Shown in pieces: positions 36,942-45,643 of a DNA stretch of 64,000 nucleotides (position 1 is its first letter; every line of letters begins with the position of its first letter). Both the position numbers and the translations under genes were made by a program. The DNA is from Streptomyces albireticuli (GTDB lineage Bacteria > Actinomycetota > Actinomycetes > Streptomycetales > Streptomycetaceae), in the NCBI RefSeq assembly GCF_002192455.1, contig NZ_CP021744.1:7154501-7218500 (forward strand), read 5' to 3'. The notes beneath the pieces were generated by a model. It was not told the origin of the DNA, searched no databases, and worked only from the letters and a program-made list of their open reading frames with translations.

Positions 36942-37250
36942 ATGCGCTGCGTTATCGCCCGCTTCCCCTTCGACTTGGTCAAGAGTGAGGTGGAGCGCTC
37001 GATGAAGGGCGTCAAGCCCGAGCCCGTCACGGGCGAGTCCGTGATCATCGGCCGCCGCACCTACCCCGTCAAGCAGGTGGGGGAAGTGATCACCCGTCAG
37101 GACCGGCGTGACTTCACCGCCGCCGAGGTCACCCGGGCGCTCACCCGCCTCGGCTTCACCTGCCGTGCCGTCCCCGTGGCGGCCCCGGCGCCCGAGCCGA
37201 CCTCGTACGAGACGGCGGCCGCGCTGCTGGGGACGCCTCCCGGCGAGTAG
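36942..37250 (+). CDS. Conserved small actinomycete protein
   Basis: A 102-aa protein, MRCVIARFPFDLVKSEVERS, with VTGESVIIGRRTYPVKQVGE, VITRQDRRDF and a helix ending LGFTC. It has the composition and spacing of a genuine conserved protein and is typically found behind this DEAD-box helicase in Streptomyces, but no function is known. The start has GAGG seven bases upstream and follows the helicase by 46 bases, so the two are likely co-transcribed. Confidence 0.75.
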   Translation: MRCVIARFPFDLVKSEVERSMKGVKPEPVTGESVIIGRRTYPVKQVGEVITRQDRRDFTAAEVTRALTRLGFTCRAVPVAAPAPEPTSYETAAALLGTPPGE

Positions 37251-37266
37251 CCGGACCCGCGAATTC

Positions 37267-37296
37267 CCCCCTCCGGTCCTCAGGTTCCGGAGGGGG
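37267..37296 (+). terminator. Hairpin after the helicase operon
   Basis: A 10-bp stem: CCCCCTCCGG (37267-37276) and CCGGAGGGGG (37287-37296), with a 10-base loop, 16 bases after the stop. No U-tract, but the position and strength fit a terminator. Confidence 0.65.
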
Positions 37297-37444
37297 CTCG
37301 CAGGAATGTTCGTCGCCGATTTGTCAGGCTTGCCACTGTTTCGTTACGTGGACGCACCGCTCGTCGTTGACTGATCGAGCAGGGGTGCGGCGCCGCGCCG
37401 TCCACCCGCTCGGCCGAGCAGGAGTGCGGAAGGCGGTACGGCGG

Positions 37445-40402
37445 ATGAACCTGCGGCAGTGGTGGTGGGCGGGAGCCGTCGCCGCGACGGGGGTGCTGCT
37501 CGCCGTGGTGGTCGCCGAGCACGGCCTCGAACTCGGCAACCAGGCGGCCTCGATCCTCGCCCTGCTGGTCTCCGTGGCGGGGCTCGGCCGGGAGACCGCG
37601 CGCGGCGCGGCGGACGAGGCGTCGGTGCACGGCCGCGCCGAGCACCTCGACCGGGCCGCCCGCGACCTGGCCGAGGCGGTCGGCGAGCAGTGGCGGGCGG
37701 AGTCCCGGCTGCGCCGCCTCCAGGACCCCGAGCCCCTGCCCGTCCACTGGACCCCGGCGGAGCCGCACCTGTCCGACCACTGGGCCAACGTCACCGCGGG
37801 CGCCGCCGATCCGCCCGACAGGTCCTCGGCGCTCCAGGGCCACCTCGGCCAGGTGGCCCGCACGTATGCCCGGGTGCCCTCCCGGCGCCTCGTGGTGCTG
37901 GGCGAACCCGGCGCGGGGAAGACGGTCCTGCTCCTCCAGCTCGCCCTCGACCTGCTGGCCGGGCGCGGGCCGGACGACCCGGTCCCGGTCGTCTTCGGAC
38001 TCGGCACCTGGGACCCCCGCGCGCGGAGCCTCTCCGACTGGCTGGAGGAGCGGCTGATCGAGGGCTACCCGGCCACCGCCGCCCGGGACCCCGCGGGCGT
38101 CACCCGGGCCCGCCGGCTGCTCGAACTCGGCAGGGTGCTGCCGCTCCTCGACGGCCTGGACGAACTCCCGGCACCGCTGCGCCCGCAGGCCGTCCAGGCC
38201 CTGAACCGCGACCTCGGCCGCGGCGATCCGCTGGTGCTCACCTGCCGGACCCGCGACTACGCGGACACCGTGGCGACCGCCGACGTGATCACCTCCGCCG
38301 CCGTGATCGAACTGCGCCCGCTGTCGTGGGAGACCGTCGGCGCGTACCTCACCCGCACCGCGCCCCCGCGCCCGGGACGCACGGCGGAGACCGCGTGGGC
38401 GCCCGTCCTGCGCGAGGTGGAGCAGGACCCCAGGGACGCCGTCTGCCGCACGCTGCGCACGGTGCTCGGCAGCCCCCTGATGGTCGGTCTGGCGCGCGCC
38501 GTCCACAGCGAGGCGTCGAGTGACCCCCGGACGCTCCTGGAGCGGCGGTTCGCCGACCCGGCCGTACTGGAGGCGCACCTTCTCGACGGGTTCGTGCCCG
38601 CCGCCTACGGCGACCTCCCCGACGCCCCGGAGGCCCACGGCCCGGACGGGACGATCGCCCGCCTCGCCTTCCTCGCCCACCACATGCAGCGGCGCGGCAC
38701 CCGCGACCTCGCCTGGTGGGAGCTGCCGCCCGGGACCCCGCGCGGCCTCGGCACGCTGACGAGGATCCTGCTGATACTGCCGGTCGCCCTGCTCGCCTCC
38801 TACCTGGTGGCCCCCGGCGCCGGCGGCGGGCTGCTCTGCCTGGAAGCCGCCGCCTTCGTCGCCGGCATGGGCGGTACCCACCGGCTGCTCTCGTACGTGA
38901 CGGCTCCCGGCGCCGTACGGGACCGCCGGCGGCTGATGCCGCGGGTACTGGCGTGCGGCGCCGTGCTCGTCGCACTGGGCGCCCTCACCGGGGCGTTCCG
39001 CCCGCTCACCTACGAATCGGGGGAGTCCGGCTACTGGGACCCCCAGACCCATCCGACGAACCTCGTCCTGCAACTGGCGCTGCTCGGCGTCGCGAGCGCG
39101 ACCCTCGTACGGGCCATGGGCATCTCGTACATCCCCACCGCCCTGTCCCGCGCCTTCCGGGCCTCCCCCCGGACCACGGCCGCGCAGCTGCGGCGCCTGC
39201 TGCGGATCGTCCCGGTGGCACTCGCCGCCGGACTGACGGCCGGTCTGGTGACCGGCGCCGTGTTCGGCGCCGCCCAGGCCGCCGTCACGGTCACCAGGGC
39301 CTCGGCCCACCACGGGCTGCCCGCCACCGGCACCCACCACGTCGCACCCGACCGCTCCCGCTACACCAGGACACCGGACGGCTGGCGCTACGGGCAGCGC
39401 CCGGACGGCACCCGGTACGTCGAGATCCCCCGGCCGGTCCGGGGCGCGCTGACGCGCGACGGCGACGGCGTGCCGCACCTGTGGGACGGGACGAGGCTGC
39501 GCGGCGGCGTCGAGCGGTGGGAGCGGCTGCTGCGTACCGAGGCCGTGGACTGCCCCCGGCCCTCCTCCCGTTGCACGCGGTACGCGGGCCGCATCAGGCT
39601 CCTGCTCTTCTCGAAGGGGTTCCGCGACGGCCGGGCGACCCACGTGGCCGGCACGGGCGTGCGGGAGTCCCCGGCGGTCGAGTGGTACCTGAGCCTGCCC
39701 GCCGTGCGGGAGGCGGGCGGGCCCGTACCGGCGGACCCGGACGCGTCGCCCGGCGAACTCGCCCCGACACCCGTGCGATTCGCCCCCGGCGGCCCGGTCC
39801 AGGAGTGGCAGGAACGCGCGCCGCGCCGCGTGCTGGCCGCGCACGCCGTGAACAACTCCGTCTGCGGCCAGCTGACCGTCGGCCTGGTCGTGGGCCTCGC
39901 GGCCGGCCTCCGCCGGTGGCTGTCCGCGCCGGCCGACGTCACCCGGGCCTCCAGCCCGGCGGGGAGCCTGCACGGCGACCGCAGGGCGGCGCTGATCCGC
40001 AGCCTCGTCGTCGCGGCGCTGACGGCCGTGTTCCTGATCTGGCACATCTGGCGCTACGGAGGGGTCCAGTCCGGCTATGTGCCGCTGGCGTTCGGGCTCT
40101 TCGACCGGGGCGTGGCCTTCGCCATGGCCCTGCCCGCCGGCCCGATCTGCCTCTATGTGACCGCGTGGGGCCGCTACATGACGGCGCGGGCCTGGCTGGC
40201 CGCGACCGGGCGGCTGCCCTGGCGGCTGATGGGCTTCCTGGCCGAGGCGCACGCGAGGGGGGTGCTGCGGCAGGTGGGGGCGGTGTACCAGTTCCGGCAC
40301 GCGCGGTTGCAGGAACGGCTGGCGGCCGGGGGCACGGTGCGGGACATCCCGGGGGCGCGGGACGGGCGGACGGGGGACCGGAGGCCGAGCACGGTCGGGT
40401 GA
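37445..40402 (+). CDS. Membrane NACHT-type STAND NTPase
   Basis: A 985-aa protein. An N-terminal hydrophobic region (WWWAGAVAATGVLLAVVV, about residues 5-45) precedes a coiled region and the NACHT domain. Walker A is G153-EPGAG-K159-T and Walker B is LPLLDGLDELP near residue 237, with a TCRTRDY sensor. The C-terminal half has about 6-8 membrane segments in two sets (about 440-620 and 795-945), interrupted by a ~170-residue extracytoplasmic part with repeated D-G-x-R-Y turns and two Cys. YQFRHARLQERL near the end matches the last conserved helix of such proteins. It could sense an external or membrane signal. The ATG at 37445 has GGAAGG upstream. Confidence 0.88.
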   Translation: MNLRQWWWAGAVAATGVLLAVVVAEHGLELGNQAASILALLVSVAGLGRETARGAADEASVHGRAEHLDRAARDLAEAVGEQWRAESRLRRLQDPEPLPVHWTPAEPHLSDHWANVTAGAADPPDRSSALQGHLGQVARTYARVPSRRLVVLGEPGAGKTVLLLQLALDLLAGRGPDDPVPVVFGLGTWDPRARSLSDWLEERLIEGYPATAARDPAGVTRARRLLELGRVLPLLDGLDELPAPLRPQAVQALNRDLGRGDPLVLTCRTRDYADTVATADVITSAAVIELRPLSWETVGAYLTRTAPPRPGRTAETAWAPVLREVEQDPRDAVCRTLRTVLGSPLMVGLARAVHSEASSDPRTLLERRFADPAVLEAHLLDGFVPAAYGDLPDAPEAHGPDGTIARLAFLAHHMQRRGTRDLAWWELPPGTPRGLGTLTRILLILPVALLASYLVAPGAGGGLLCLEAAAFVAGMGGTHRLLSYVTAPGAVRDRRRLMPRVLACGAVLVALGALTGAFRPLTYESGESGYWDPQTHPTNLVLQLALLGVASATLVRAMGISYIPTALSRAFRASPRTTAAQLRRLLRIVPVALAAGLTAGLVTGAVFGAAQAAVTVTRASAHHGLPATGTHHVAPDRSRYTRTPDGWRYGQRPDGTRYVEIPRPVRGALTRDGDGVPHLWDGTRLRGGVERWERLLRTEAVDCPRPSSRCTRYAGRIRLLLFSKGFRDGRATHVAGTGVRESPAVEWYLSLPAVREAGGPVPADPDASPGELAPTPVRFAPGGPVQEWQERAPRRVLAAHAVNNSVCGQLTVGLVVGLAAGLRRWLSAPADVTRASSPAGSLHGDRRAALIRSLVVAALTAVFLIWHIWRYGGVQSGYVPLAFGLFDRGVAFAMALPAGPICLYVTAWGRYMTARAWLAATGRLPWRLMGFLAEAHARGVLRQVGAVYQFRHARLQERLAAGGTVRDIPGARDGRTGDRRPSTVG

Positions 40403-40501
40403 GGAGGCCCGTGGATTCGCCCCGGCCCGCTCTTCCCGAACGGCCCGGGCCCCTTCTCCCCGGCTTCCCCGGGCTTTCCCGGACCGACCCGGCCTCCCCG
40501 G

Positions 40502-41215
40502 TCACCGCCGCGAAGTGCCCCCGGACTGTCCGGAGGCGGTGGCGACCGCCACGAACACCAGCAGGGCCACGACCGGTACCAGCGCCGCGCCGGAGCCCGG
40601 GCCGAGCTGGAGGACGGTCCCGCACAGGGCGCCGGTGAGCATCGCGGCGAGCGACACGAGCCGGCGCGTGGTGGCGGGGCCCGGCGGGTCGGCGGCGACG
40701 CCGGTGACGGCCCTGGTGAGGACCGTCGTGGTGAAGTCGGGGACGGCCAGCCGGAGGACGACGGCGTTCTGCATGCCCATGCCGACGGCGAGGAGGGCGG
40801 TGAGCGCCGTCCGGGCGCCGTCCGACCGGTGGCCCGCGACGAGGGCCACCGCCAGCGCGGCCGCGGCGAGCGCGGCATGGGCGCCGGTGGCGGTGGTGAA
40901 CAGTCGCCCGGGGTCCGCGACCCGCCGGGCCAGCCGCCCGGTCGCCCACGCCCCGGCCATGAAGGTGGCGATGGCCAGCAGGGACGCCCCGGCCGACAGG
41001 TTCGCCGCACCGGCCAGGGCGAAGCCGAGGAAGACGACGTTCCCCGTCATGTTGGCGACGAAGACGTGGTCCAGGCCGAGATAGCTGACGGCGTCCACGA
41101 CGCCGGTGACGACCGTCAGCAGGACGAGCGCGGCCGGCAGCGCGCCGTACTGGTTGGTGCCGTCGGGGAACAGCCGGTCGGCGGCCCGGCGCAGCGGGCC
41201 TTGCGTGCGGTTCAT
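40502..41215 (-). CDS. DUF1275 (YoaK) membrane protein
   Basis: A 237-aa protein with six predicted membrane segments. The family blocks VVTGVVDAVSYLGLDHVFVA, NMTGNVVFLGFAL and MGMQNAVVLRLAVPDFTTTV, LTR are all present. YoaK proteins are widespread, and a transport role is assumed but unproven. GAGAAGG precedes the ATG at 41215. It converges with the NACHT gene (99 bases apart) and diverges from the lipoprotein gene. Confidence 0.88.
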   Translation of the reverse strand: MNRTQGPLRRAADRLFPDGTNQYGALPAALVLLTVVTGVVDAVSYLGLDHVFVANMTGNVVFLGFALAGAANLSAGASLLAIATFMAGAWATGRLARRVADPGRLFTTATGAHAALAAAALAVALVAGHRSDGARTALTALLAVGMGMQNAVVLRLAVPDFTTTVLTRAVTGVAADPPGPATTRRLVSLAAMLTGALCGTVLQLGPGSGAALVPVVALLVFVAVATASGQSGGTSRR

Positions 41216-41430
41216 ACCTTCTCTTCGGCGGGGACCCGGCGCGGCACGAGCCGGACGTCCGTATCCACCGGGACAGGGGAGGCGGGGAAGCCCCAGGGGG
41301 ACGCCGGCCCCGTGACATCGTCCGCGTCGTGTATCGGGACGGTAACCGGCTGAGGCTCCCGCGGAGCCGGCTCCGTACAGGGGGACGACGGCGCCGGACC
41401 GGCCCGGGGCCACGACTGGGGGGATCTCAC

Positions 41431-42324
41431 ATGTTCCGCAAGCAGACCGCAGCGATCGTCACATCGGCCGCCCTCGGAGCCCTGCTGCTCACCGCGTGCG
41501 GCGGCGGCGACGGCAAGGACTCCTCGGCGCCGGCCACCGCGGCCGCCGCCCGGGGCGAGGCGAGTGCCGCCGGGCAGCCGGCCGGGCAGGACCTGAACTT
41601 CCTCAGCGGCACCGCCAGGAAGAACAACGCCCCGGCCATGACCGGCGACTGGGCCAACGAGCCGGGCAAGCCCGCGGTGAAGCCGGAGGCGACCCGGTGG
41701 GTGCAGCTCTCCGCGTCCAGGGCCGGGGCGCTCGACCCGGTGGTCGTCAACGGCGCGGGCTTCACCCTCTACCGGTTCGACAAGGACACGGCGAGCCCGT
41801 CGAAGTCCACGTGCAACGGCGCGTGCGCGGTCACCTGGCCGCCGGTCGTCGTCGCGCCCGGCGGCAAGATCTTCCTCGACGGGGTCGACAGGTCGAAGGT
41901 CGGCGTCGTCAAGCGGGACGACGGCACCCGCCAGGTCACGGTCGGCGGCTGGCCGGTCTACCGGTTCGACAAGGACACCAAGCCCGGTGACACCAAGGGG
42001 CAGGGCGTCGGCGGCACGTGGTTCGGCGTCACCCCGGAGGGCAAGAAGGCCGGTAAGGGGACCGGGGAGGCCGGCACAGGTCCCGCCTCCAGCGCCGTCC
42101 TGTTCGACGAGCGCGACTTCGGCGACCCGTCCCAGGGCCTGGCCGGCAAGGGCTGCCGGAACGTCGCGCGCGACAACGTCGCGTCGTCCCTCCAGGCCCG
42201 GGGCAGCCTCAAGATCTGGTCCGAGCGAAACTGCACGGGCAGGTCCAAGGTCGTCAGCGGCGACGTCCCCGACCTCGCCGCCCTCGGCTTCGACAACACC
42301 GTCTCCTCCGTCTTCTTCGGCTGA
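41431..42324 (+). CDS. Lipoprotein with secreted repeat (Lipoprotein_15) and C-terminal beta/gamma-crystallin-like domain
   Basis: A 297-aa exported lipoprotein. The signal peptide ends in the lipobox LTAC. Two copies of the 'secreted repeat of unknown function' follow: GFTLYRFDKD...CNGACAVTWPP (about residues 110-145) and GWPVYRFDKD...GGTWFGVTPEG (about 172-205). The last ~75 residues (AVLFDERDFGD, CRNVA, SLKIWSERNCTG, NTVSSVFFG) look like a beta/gamma-crystallin or peptidase-inhibitor I36 domain with paired Cys. The fusion is unusual. It may be a redox, heme or surface-stress protein; that is inference. The ATG at 41431 follows a G-run ribosome binding site. Confidence 0.85.
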   Translation: MFRKQTAAIVTSAALGALLLTACGGGDGKDSSAPATAAAARGEASAAGQPAGQDLNFLSGTARKNNAPAMTGDWANEPGKPAVKPEATRWVQLSASRAGALDPVVVNGAGFTLYRFDKDTASPSKSTCNGACAVTWPPVVVAPGGKIFLDGVDRSKVGVVKRDDGTRQVTVGGWPVYRFDKDTKPGDTKGQGVGGTWFGVTPEGKKAGKGTGEAGTGPASSAVLFDERDFGDPSQGLAGKGCRNVARDNVASSLQARGSLKIWSERNCTGRSKVVSGDVPDLAALGFDNTVSSVFFG

Positions 42325-42381
42325 ACCGGCCGGCCGCGCAGATCACCGGCCGCCGATCCCTGTCCCCGAACCCGCACGGAA

Positions 42382-42420
42382 GCGGGCCCGCCCGGGCGCA
42401 CGTCACCCGGGCGGGCCCGC
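42382..42420. terminator. Strong hairpin after the lipoprotein gene
   Basis: A 15-bp perfect stem: GCGGGCCCGCCCGGG (42382-42396) and CCCGGGCGGGCCCGC (42406-42420), with a 9-base loop. It lies 58 bases after the stop codon, with no U-tract. A terminator is likely. Confidence 0.75.
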
Positions 42421-42528
42421 CGTGCTGCCGCGACACCACCCCGGCCGGTCCTCCGGACGGGGCGGCGGGGCGCCCGCTCAACCGAACGGACGATGCAATT
42501 CCGGGGGCGCGGTCCGTAGATTCGGGGA

Positions 42529-42867
42529 GTGGAAGACCGTGACCTCCCACAGTGCCCCCGACCCACCCGGCAGCGCCTGGCGCCGGTGGCGCTCTGCGCC
42601 GTGCTGTGCCTGCTCTGGTGCCTCGATCTGCTCACCAGTCTGCCGTTCCGCCCCTGGGTGGTGCTGGTGTGCGGACCGTCGTGGCGGGGCTGCTGCTGGC
42701 TCCGGGGCGGTTGTCGCCCGGGTGGCGGGCGGGGGCCGCGGCGGTGCTGTCCGGCGGGGTGACGGCCGGGCTCCTGTGTGCGGGGGACGGGGGGCGCCGG
42801 CCCGCGCCCCGGCGGCGGCCGGCTGCCGGCCGCCGACCTGTCCGTCGTCGGCCTCCCCGACGCCTGA
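42529..42867 (+). pseudogene. Frameshifted small membrane protein gene
   Basis: GTG at 42529 opens a frame with a real-looking hydrophobic start (LAPVALCAVLCLLWCLDLL, then PWVVLV), which then turns into Cys/Trp/Arg-rich nonsense. From about 42672 the next frame continues the hydrophobic pattern (VVAGLLLAPGRLSPGW, then AAAVLSGGVTAGLLC). From about 42790 the original frame again reads sensibly (LPAADLSVVGLPDA and stop at 42867). Two compensating indels in G-rich runs would explain this. It is either a decayed gene or a sequencing error. Confidence 0.4.
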
Positions 42868-42988
42868 GAGGCGTTTCCGGAGGAGCCGGTGGCTTCCACC
42901 GGCCGGGGCCGCGATCGCGGGATCCCGCCGGAAGGGCGAAAATGGTGGGACCTACCCTCCTTCACGGTCAAGGGAAGGGAGGGCCGCA

Positions 42989-43927
42989 ATGGGCATATTC
43001 AGGTCGCCGGGACGGCTCAGGAACCTCCCGCCGGCCCAGGACGCCGCAGGGGAGAACCTTCCCGGCGAGCCGGAGATGCCCGGTCCGCAGGACCCCGAGC
43101 TGCACGCCTGGGTGGCCGACCGCCTCGAGGTTCTCGACAGACGCCGGGTCGGGCTCAAGGACAGGCGTTCCCGCAGGCTCATCGTCGGCGTCGTCCTGGT
43201 GGCCGTCGGGTGCCTGGCCGCCGTGGGCATGGTCATCCTCTATGCGAACCTCGACAAGGAGACGCGCCCCCTCACCATCCCGATCGCGCTGTACAGCCTG
43301 CTGGTCACGGCGCTGGGGGGCTTCATGCTGTCCTCCGCGGGTGAAGTGACGGTGGACATACAGAACATCGACGACGAGAAGGACCTCGTCGACTTCGAGC
43401 ACCAGCCCGTGGACCTGTTCGCGTACAAGCTCTTCCGGCTGAACCAGCTACAGGTGAAGCGGCATCAGAGCCAGACCCTGTCGCAGGGGCGCATCATCTT
43501 TCTCTTCGGCCTGTTCTGCATCCTGTCGGGCTTCGTCATCATCGCGTACAGCCTCAAACAGGTCAGCGGGTCCGATGAGGCGGACACCTCGGCCAAATTG
43601 ATCACCGGCGGGGTGGGCGCGGTCGCCGGCATCCTGACGAATTTCGTGGCGTACATCTTCCTGCGGATGTTCCAGGAGACCTCGAAGCGGCTGACGGCAC
43701 AGCAGGACCGGCTGGTCACCACCCATTACCTGCACTTCGGCAATTACCTCGCCGCCAGGATCTCCAGGGACGACGCCCTGCGCAACGAGACCCTGAGCTG
43801 CATGGCCAAGTCCTTGGCCGGTTCGTGCAAGAGCAGGGAACCCGCCGGAGCGGAACCGCCGGGCGACGACCCGAAGGCGCCCCGCCCGTACCCGGCCCCG
43901 CCCGGACCTCCGGGCGACGCGGGGTGA
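42989..43927 (+). CDS. Membrane protein resembling the TRADD-N-associated 2TM family
   Basis: A 312-aa protein. Residues 1-60 are hydrophilic. A first pair of spans (IVGVVLVAVGCLAAVGMVIL; IPIALYSLLVTALGGFMLSS) lies at about 68-120. A loop then contains QPVDLFAYKLFRLNQLQVKR. A second pair (IIFLFGLFCILSGFVIIAYS; LITGGVGAVAGILTNFVAYI) lies at about 172-230, followed by a helix with EDRL-like QQDRLVTTHYLHFGNYLAAR. This second half has the spacing and sequence style of the '2 TM domain associated with TRADD-N', a membrane module predicted in bacterial conflict systems. The C-terminus is Pro-rich. AAGGGAGG precedes the ATG. It stands between decayed genes. Confidence 0.7.
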   Translation: MGIFRSPGRLRNLPPAQDAAGENLPGEPEMPGPQDPELHAWVADRLEVLDRRRVGLKDRRSRRLIVGVVLVAVGCLAAVGMVILYANLDKETRPLTIPIALYSLLVTALGGFMLSSAGEVTVDIQNIDDEKDLVDFEHQPVDLFAYKLFRLNQLQVKRHQSQTLSQGRIIFLFGLFCILSGFVIIAYSLKQVSGSDEADTSAKLITGGVGAVAGILTNFVAYIFLRMFQETSKRLTAQQDRLVTTHYLHFGNYLAARISRDDALRNETLSCMAKSLAGSCKSREPAGAEPPGDDPKAPRPYPAPPGPPGDAG

Positions 43928-43991
43928 CGGACGGGCCCGGTGCCGGGAGCGGGCGCCGCTCCCGGGCGTCAGGGCCGGCAGGATCCGGGGA

Positions 43992-44040
43992 ATGAACAGC
44001 GCACCGACCCGCGTACTGATCGCGGACGACCAGGAGATGG
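43992..44040 (+). pseudogene. Truncated NarL/LuxR-type response regulator (N-terminal stub)
   Basis: ATG at 43992 reads MNSAPTRVLIADDQEM, the start of a receiver domain with its acidic pair DD. After about 16 codons the sequence switches abruptly to unrelated sequence that encodes DUF418 on the other strand. The rest of the regulator is missing, so this is the left edge of a deletion. Confidence 0.65.
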
Positions 44041-44301
44041 GAAGCCGACCGCGCCGCCGCGCAGCGCCCCGCAGGCCGGCCAGGAAACCGGCGGCGACGA
44101 CCACCAGCGTCGCGGTGACGTAGTCGGTGAGCGCCGTCCGGCCGAGCGGGGCGAAGAAGGCGGCGAGAGCAGGATCCCGCAGAGCGCGAAGCCGCGCAGC
44201 GCGTCCAGCGCGTCGATCCGCTTCCGGGGCGGTGCGGGAACGGTGGCGGGGGCGCCGGGCGCGGCGCCGGCCCGGGTGCCGGCTGTGGGGGAGTGCGGCA
44301 A
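44041..44301 (-). pseudogene. Gutted DUF418 membrane protein gene
   Basis: A TTG at 44301 with GAGGAG upstream starts a Pro/Ala-rich lead and RKRIDALDALRGFALCGILL, the N-terminal hallmark of DUF418. At about 44172 the frame jumps to AAFFAPLGRTALTDYVTATL, a hallmark from near the C-terminus of the same family. Some 250-300 codons between are gone. The tail then meets the response-regulator stub at 44041. At least two deletions are needed. Confidence 0.65.
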
Positions 44302-44476
44302 CGGGGTCTCCTCGGCGGTACGGGCGTACCGCCTCACTCTCCGGTCCCGCCCGCCGTCCCCGCCTCGGCCGGGCGACGGGGCCGCCTCGTCCGAAAGTAC
44401 GGTCGCGGGACCATCCCCGCAGAACGGCCAAGTGCCCTGAAACGGTCCCCATGGGGCAATCTGCGAAGATCGTCCC

Positions 44477-45577
44477 ATGAACCTTCGGCTCCGCCCGCTC
44501 GCCAAGCACTGGCCCACCCTCGCACCGGTCCTGGCGGCCGTCGTGCTCGCCCTGACCTGGGGGCGCTCCTTGCCCACCGGGATGGTGGTCCTGGTCAGCT
44601 GCTGCCTGGCCGGCGCGGTGCTGTCCGCCGTACACCACGCGGAGGTGATCGCGCACCGGGTCGGCGAACCCTTCGGCTCGCTGGTCCTGGCCATCGCGGT
44701 GACCATCATCGAAGTGGCCCTCATCGTGACGCTGATGGCCGACGGCGGCGACAAGAGCAGCACGCTCGCCCGGGACACCGTCTTCGCCGCGGTGATGATC
44801 ACCTGTAACGGCATCGTCGGCCTGTCGCTGCTGGTGGGGGCGCTCAAGCGGCGGGTCGCGGTGTTCAACGCCGAGGGCACCGGAGCGGCCTTCGGCACGG
44901 TGGCCACGCTCGCCGGTCTGAGCCTGGTCCTGCCGACCTTCACCACCAGCACCCCGGGGCCGCAGTTCTCCCCGGCCCAGCTCGTCTTCGCGGCCGTCGC
45001 CGCGCTGATCCTCTACGGGCTGTTCGTGGCCACCCAGACCGTCCGGCACCGCGACTACTTCCTGCCCGTGACCGCCGAGGGCGAGGTCATCGACACCGAC
45101 GACCACGCCGACCCGCCGTCCGCCCGCGCCGCCCTGACCAGCCTCGGCCTCCTCGCCGTCGCGCTGATCGCCGTGGTCGGCCTGGCCAAGGGGGTCTCGC
45201 CGACCATCGAGTCCGGGGTGGCCGCCGCCGGGCTGCCCGCCTCCGTCGTCGGTGTCGTCATCGCGCTCCTGGTCCTCCTCCCCGAGACGATCGCGGCCGT
45301 GCGCGCCGCCCGCCGCGACCGCGTCCAGACCAGCCTCAACCTCGGCCTCGGCTCGGCCATGGCCAGCATCGGCCTGACCATCCCCGCCGTCGCGGTGGCC
45401 TCCGTCTGGCTGGAGGGCCCGCTCGTCCTCGGCCTCGGCGCGACCCACATGGTGCTGCTCACGCTCACGCTCGTCGTCGGCACCCTCACGGTCATCCCGG
45501 GGCGCGCCACCCCGCTCCAGGGCGGCGTGCACCTCTCCCTCCTGGCGGCCTACATCGTCCTGGCCGTCAGCCCCTGA
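44477..45577 (+). CDS. Calcium/cation-proton antiporter (ChaA-like, CaCA family)
   Basis: A 366-aa protein with 10-11 membrane segments in two inverted halves. The first alpha repeat is PFGSLVLAIAVTIIEVALIV (about residues 72-92) and the second is GVVIALLVLLPETIAAVRAA (about 258-278), each with the key acidic residue in the membrane. This is the ChaA branch that exchanges Ca2+, Na+ or K+ for protons. A loop rich in Asp/Glu (VIDTDDHADPP) may sense cations. The gene stands alone after the deletion scar. Confidence 0.88.
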   Translation: MNLRLRPLAKHWPTLAPVLAAVVLALTWGRSLPTGMVVLVSCCLAGAVLSAVHHAEVIAHRVGEPFGSLVLAIAVTIIEVALIVTLMADGGDKSSTLARDTVFAAVMITCNGIVGLSLLVGALKRRVAVFNAEGTGAAFGTVATLAGLSLVLPTFTTSTPGPQFSPAQLVFAAVAALILYGLFVATQTVRHRDYFLPVTAEGEVIDTDDHADPPSARAALTSLGLLAVALIAVVGLAKGVSPTIESGVAAAGLPASVVGVVIALLVLLPETIAAVRAARRDRVQTSLNLGLGSAMASIGLTIPAVAVASVWLEGPLVLGLGATHMVLLTLTLVVGTLTVIPGRATPLQGGVHLSLLAAYIVLAVSP

Positions 45578-45643
45578 GACCGCCGGCCGGGGCCGCCGGC
45601 CGCCCCGGGAGGCCCCGGGAGGCCCCGCGATACCGTGTGCGCC

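Noticed and set aside
37280..40300. A 1006-codon minus-strand open frame opposite the membrane NACHT gene
   Set aside because: The plus strand has intact Walker motifs and membrane segments; the minus frame is Arg/Gly/Gln-rich without any domain or ribosome binding site.
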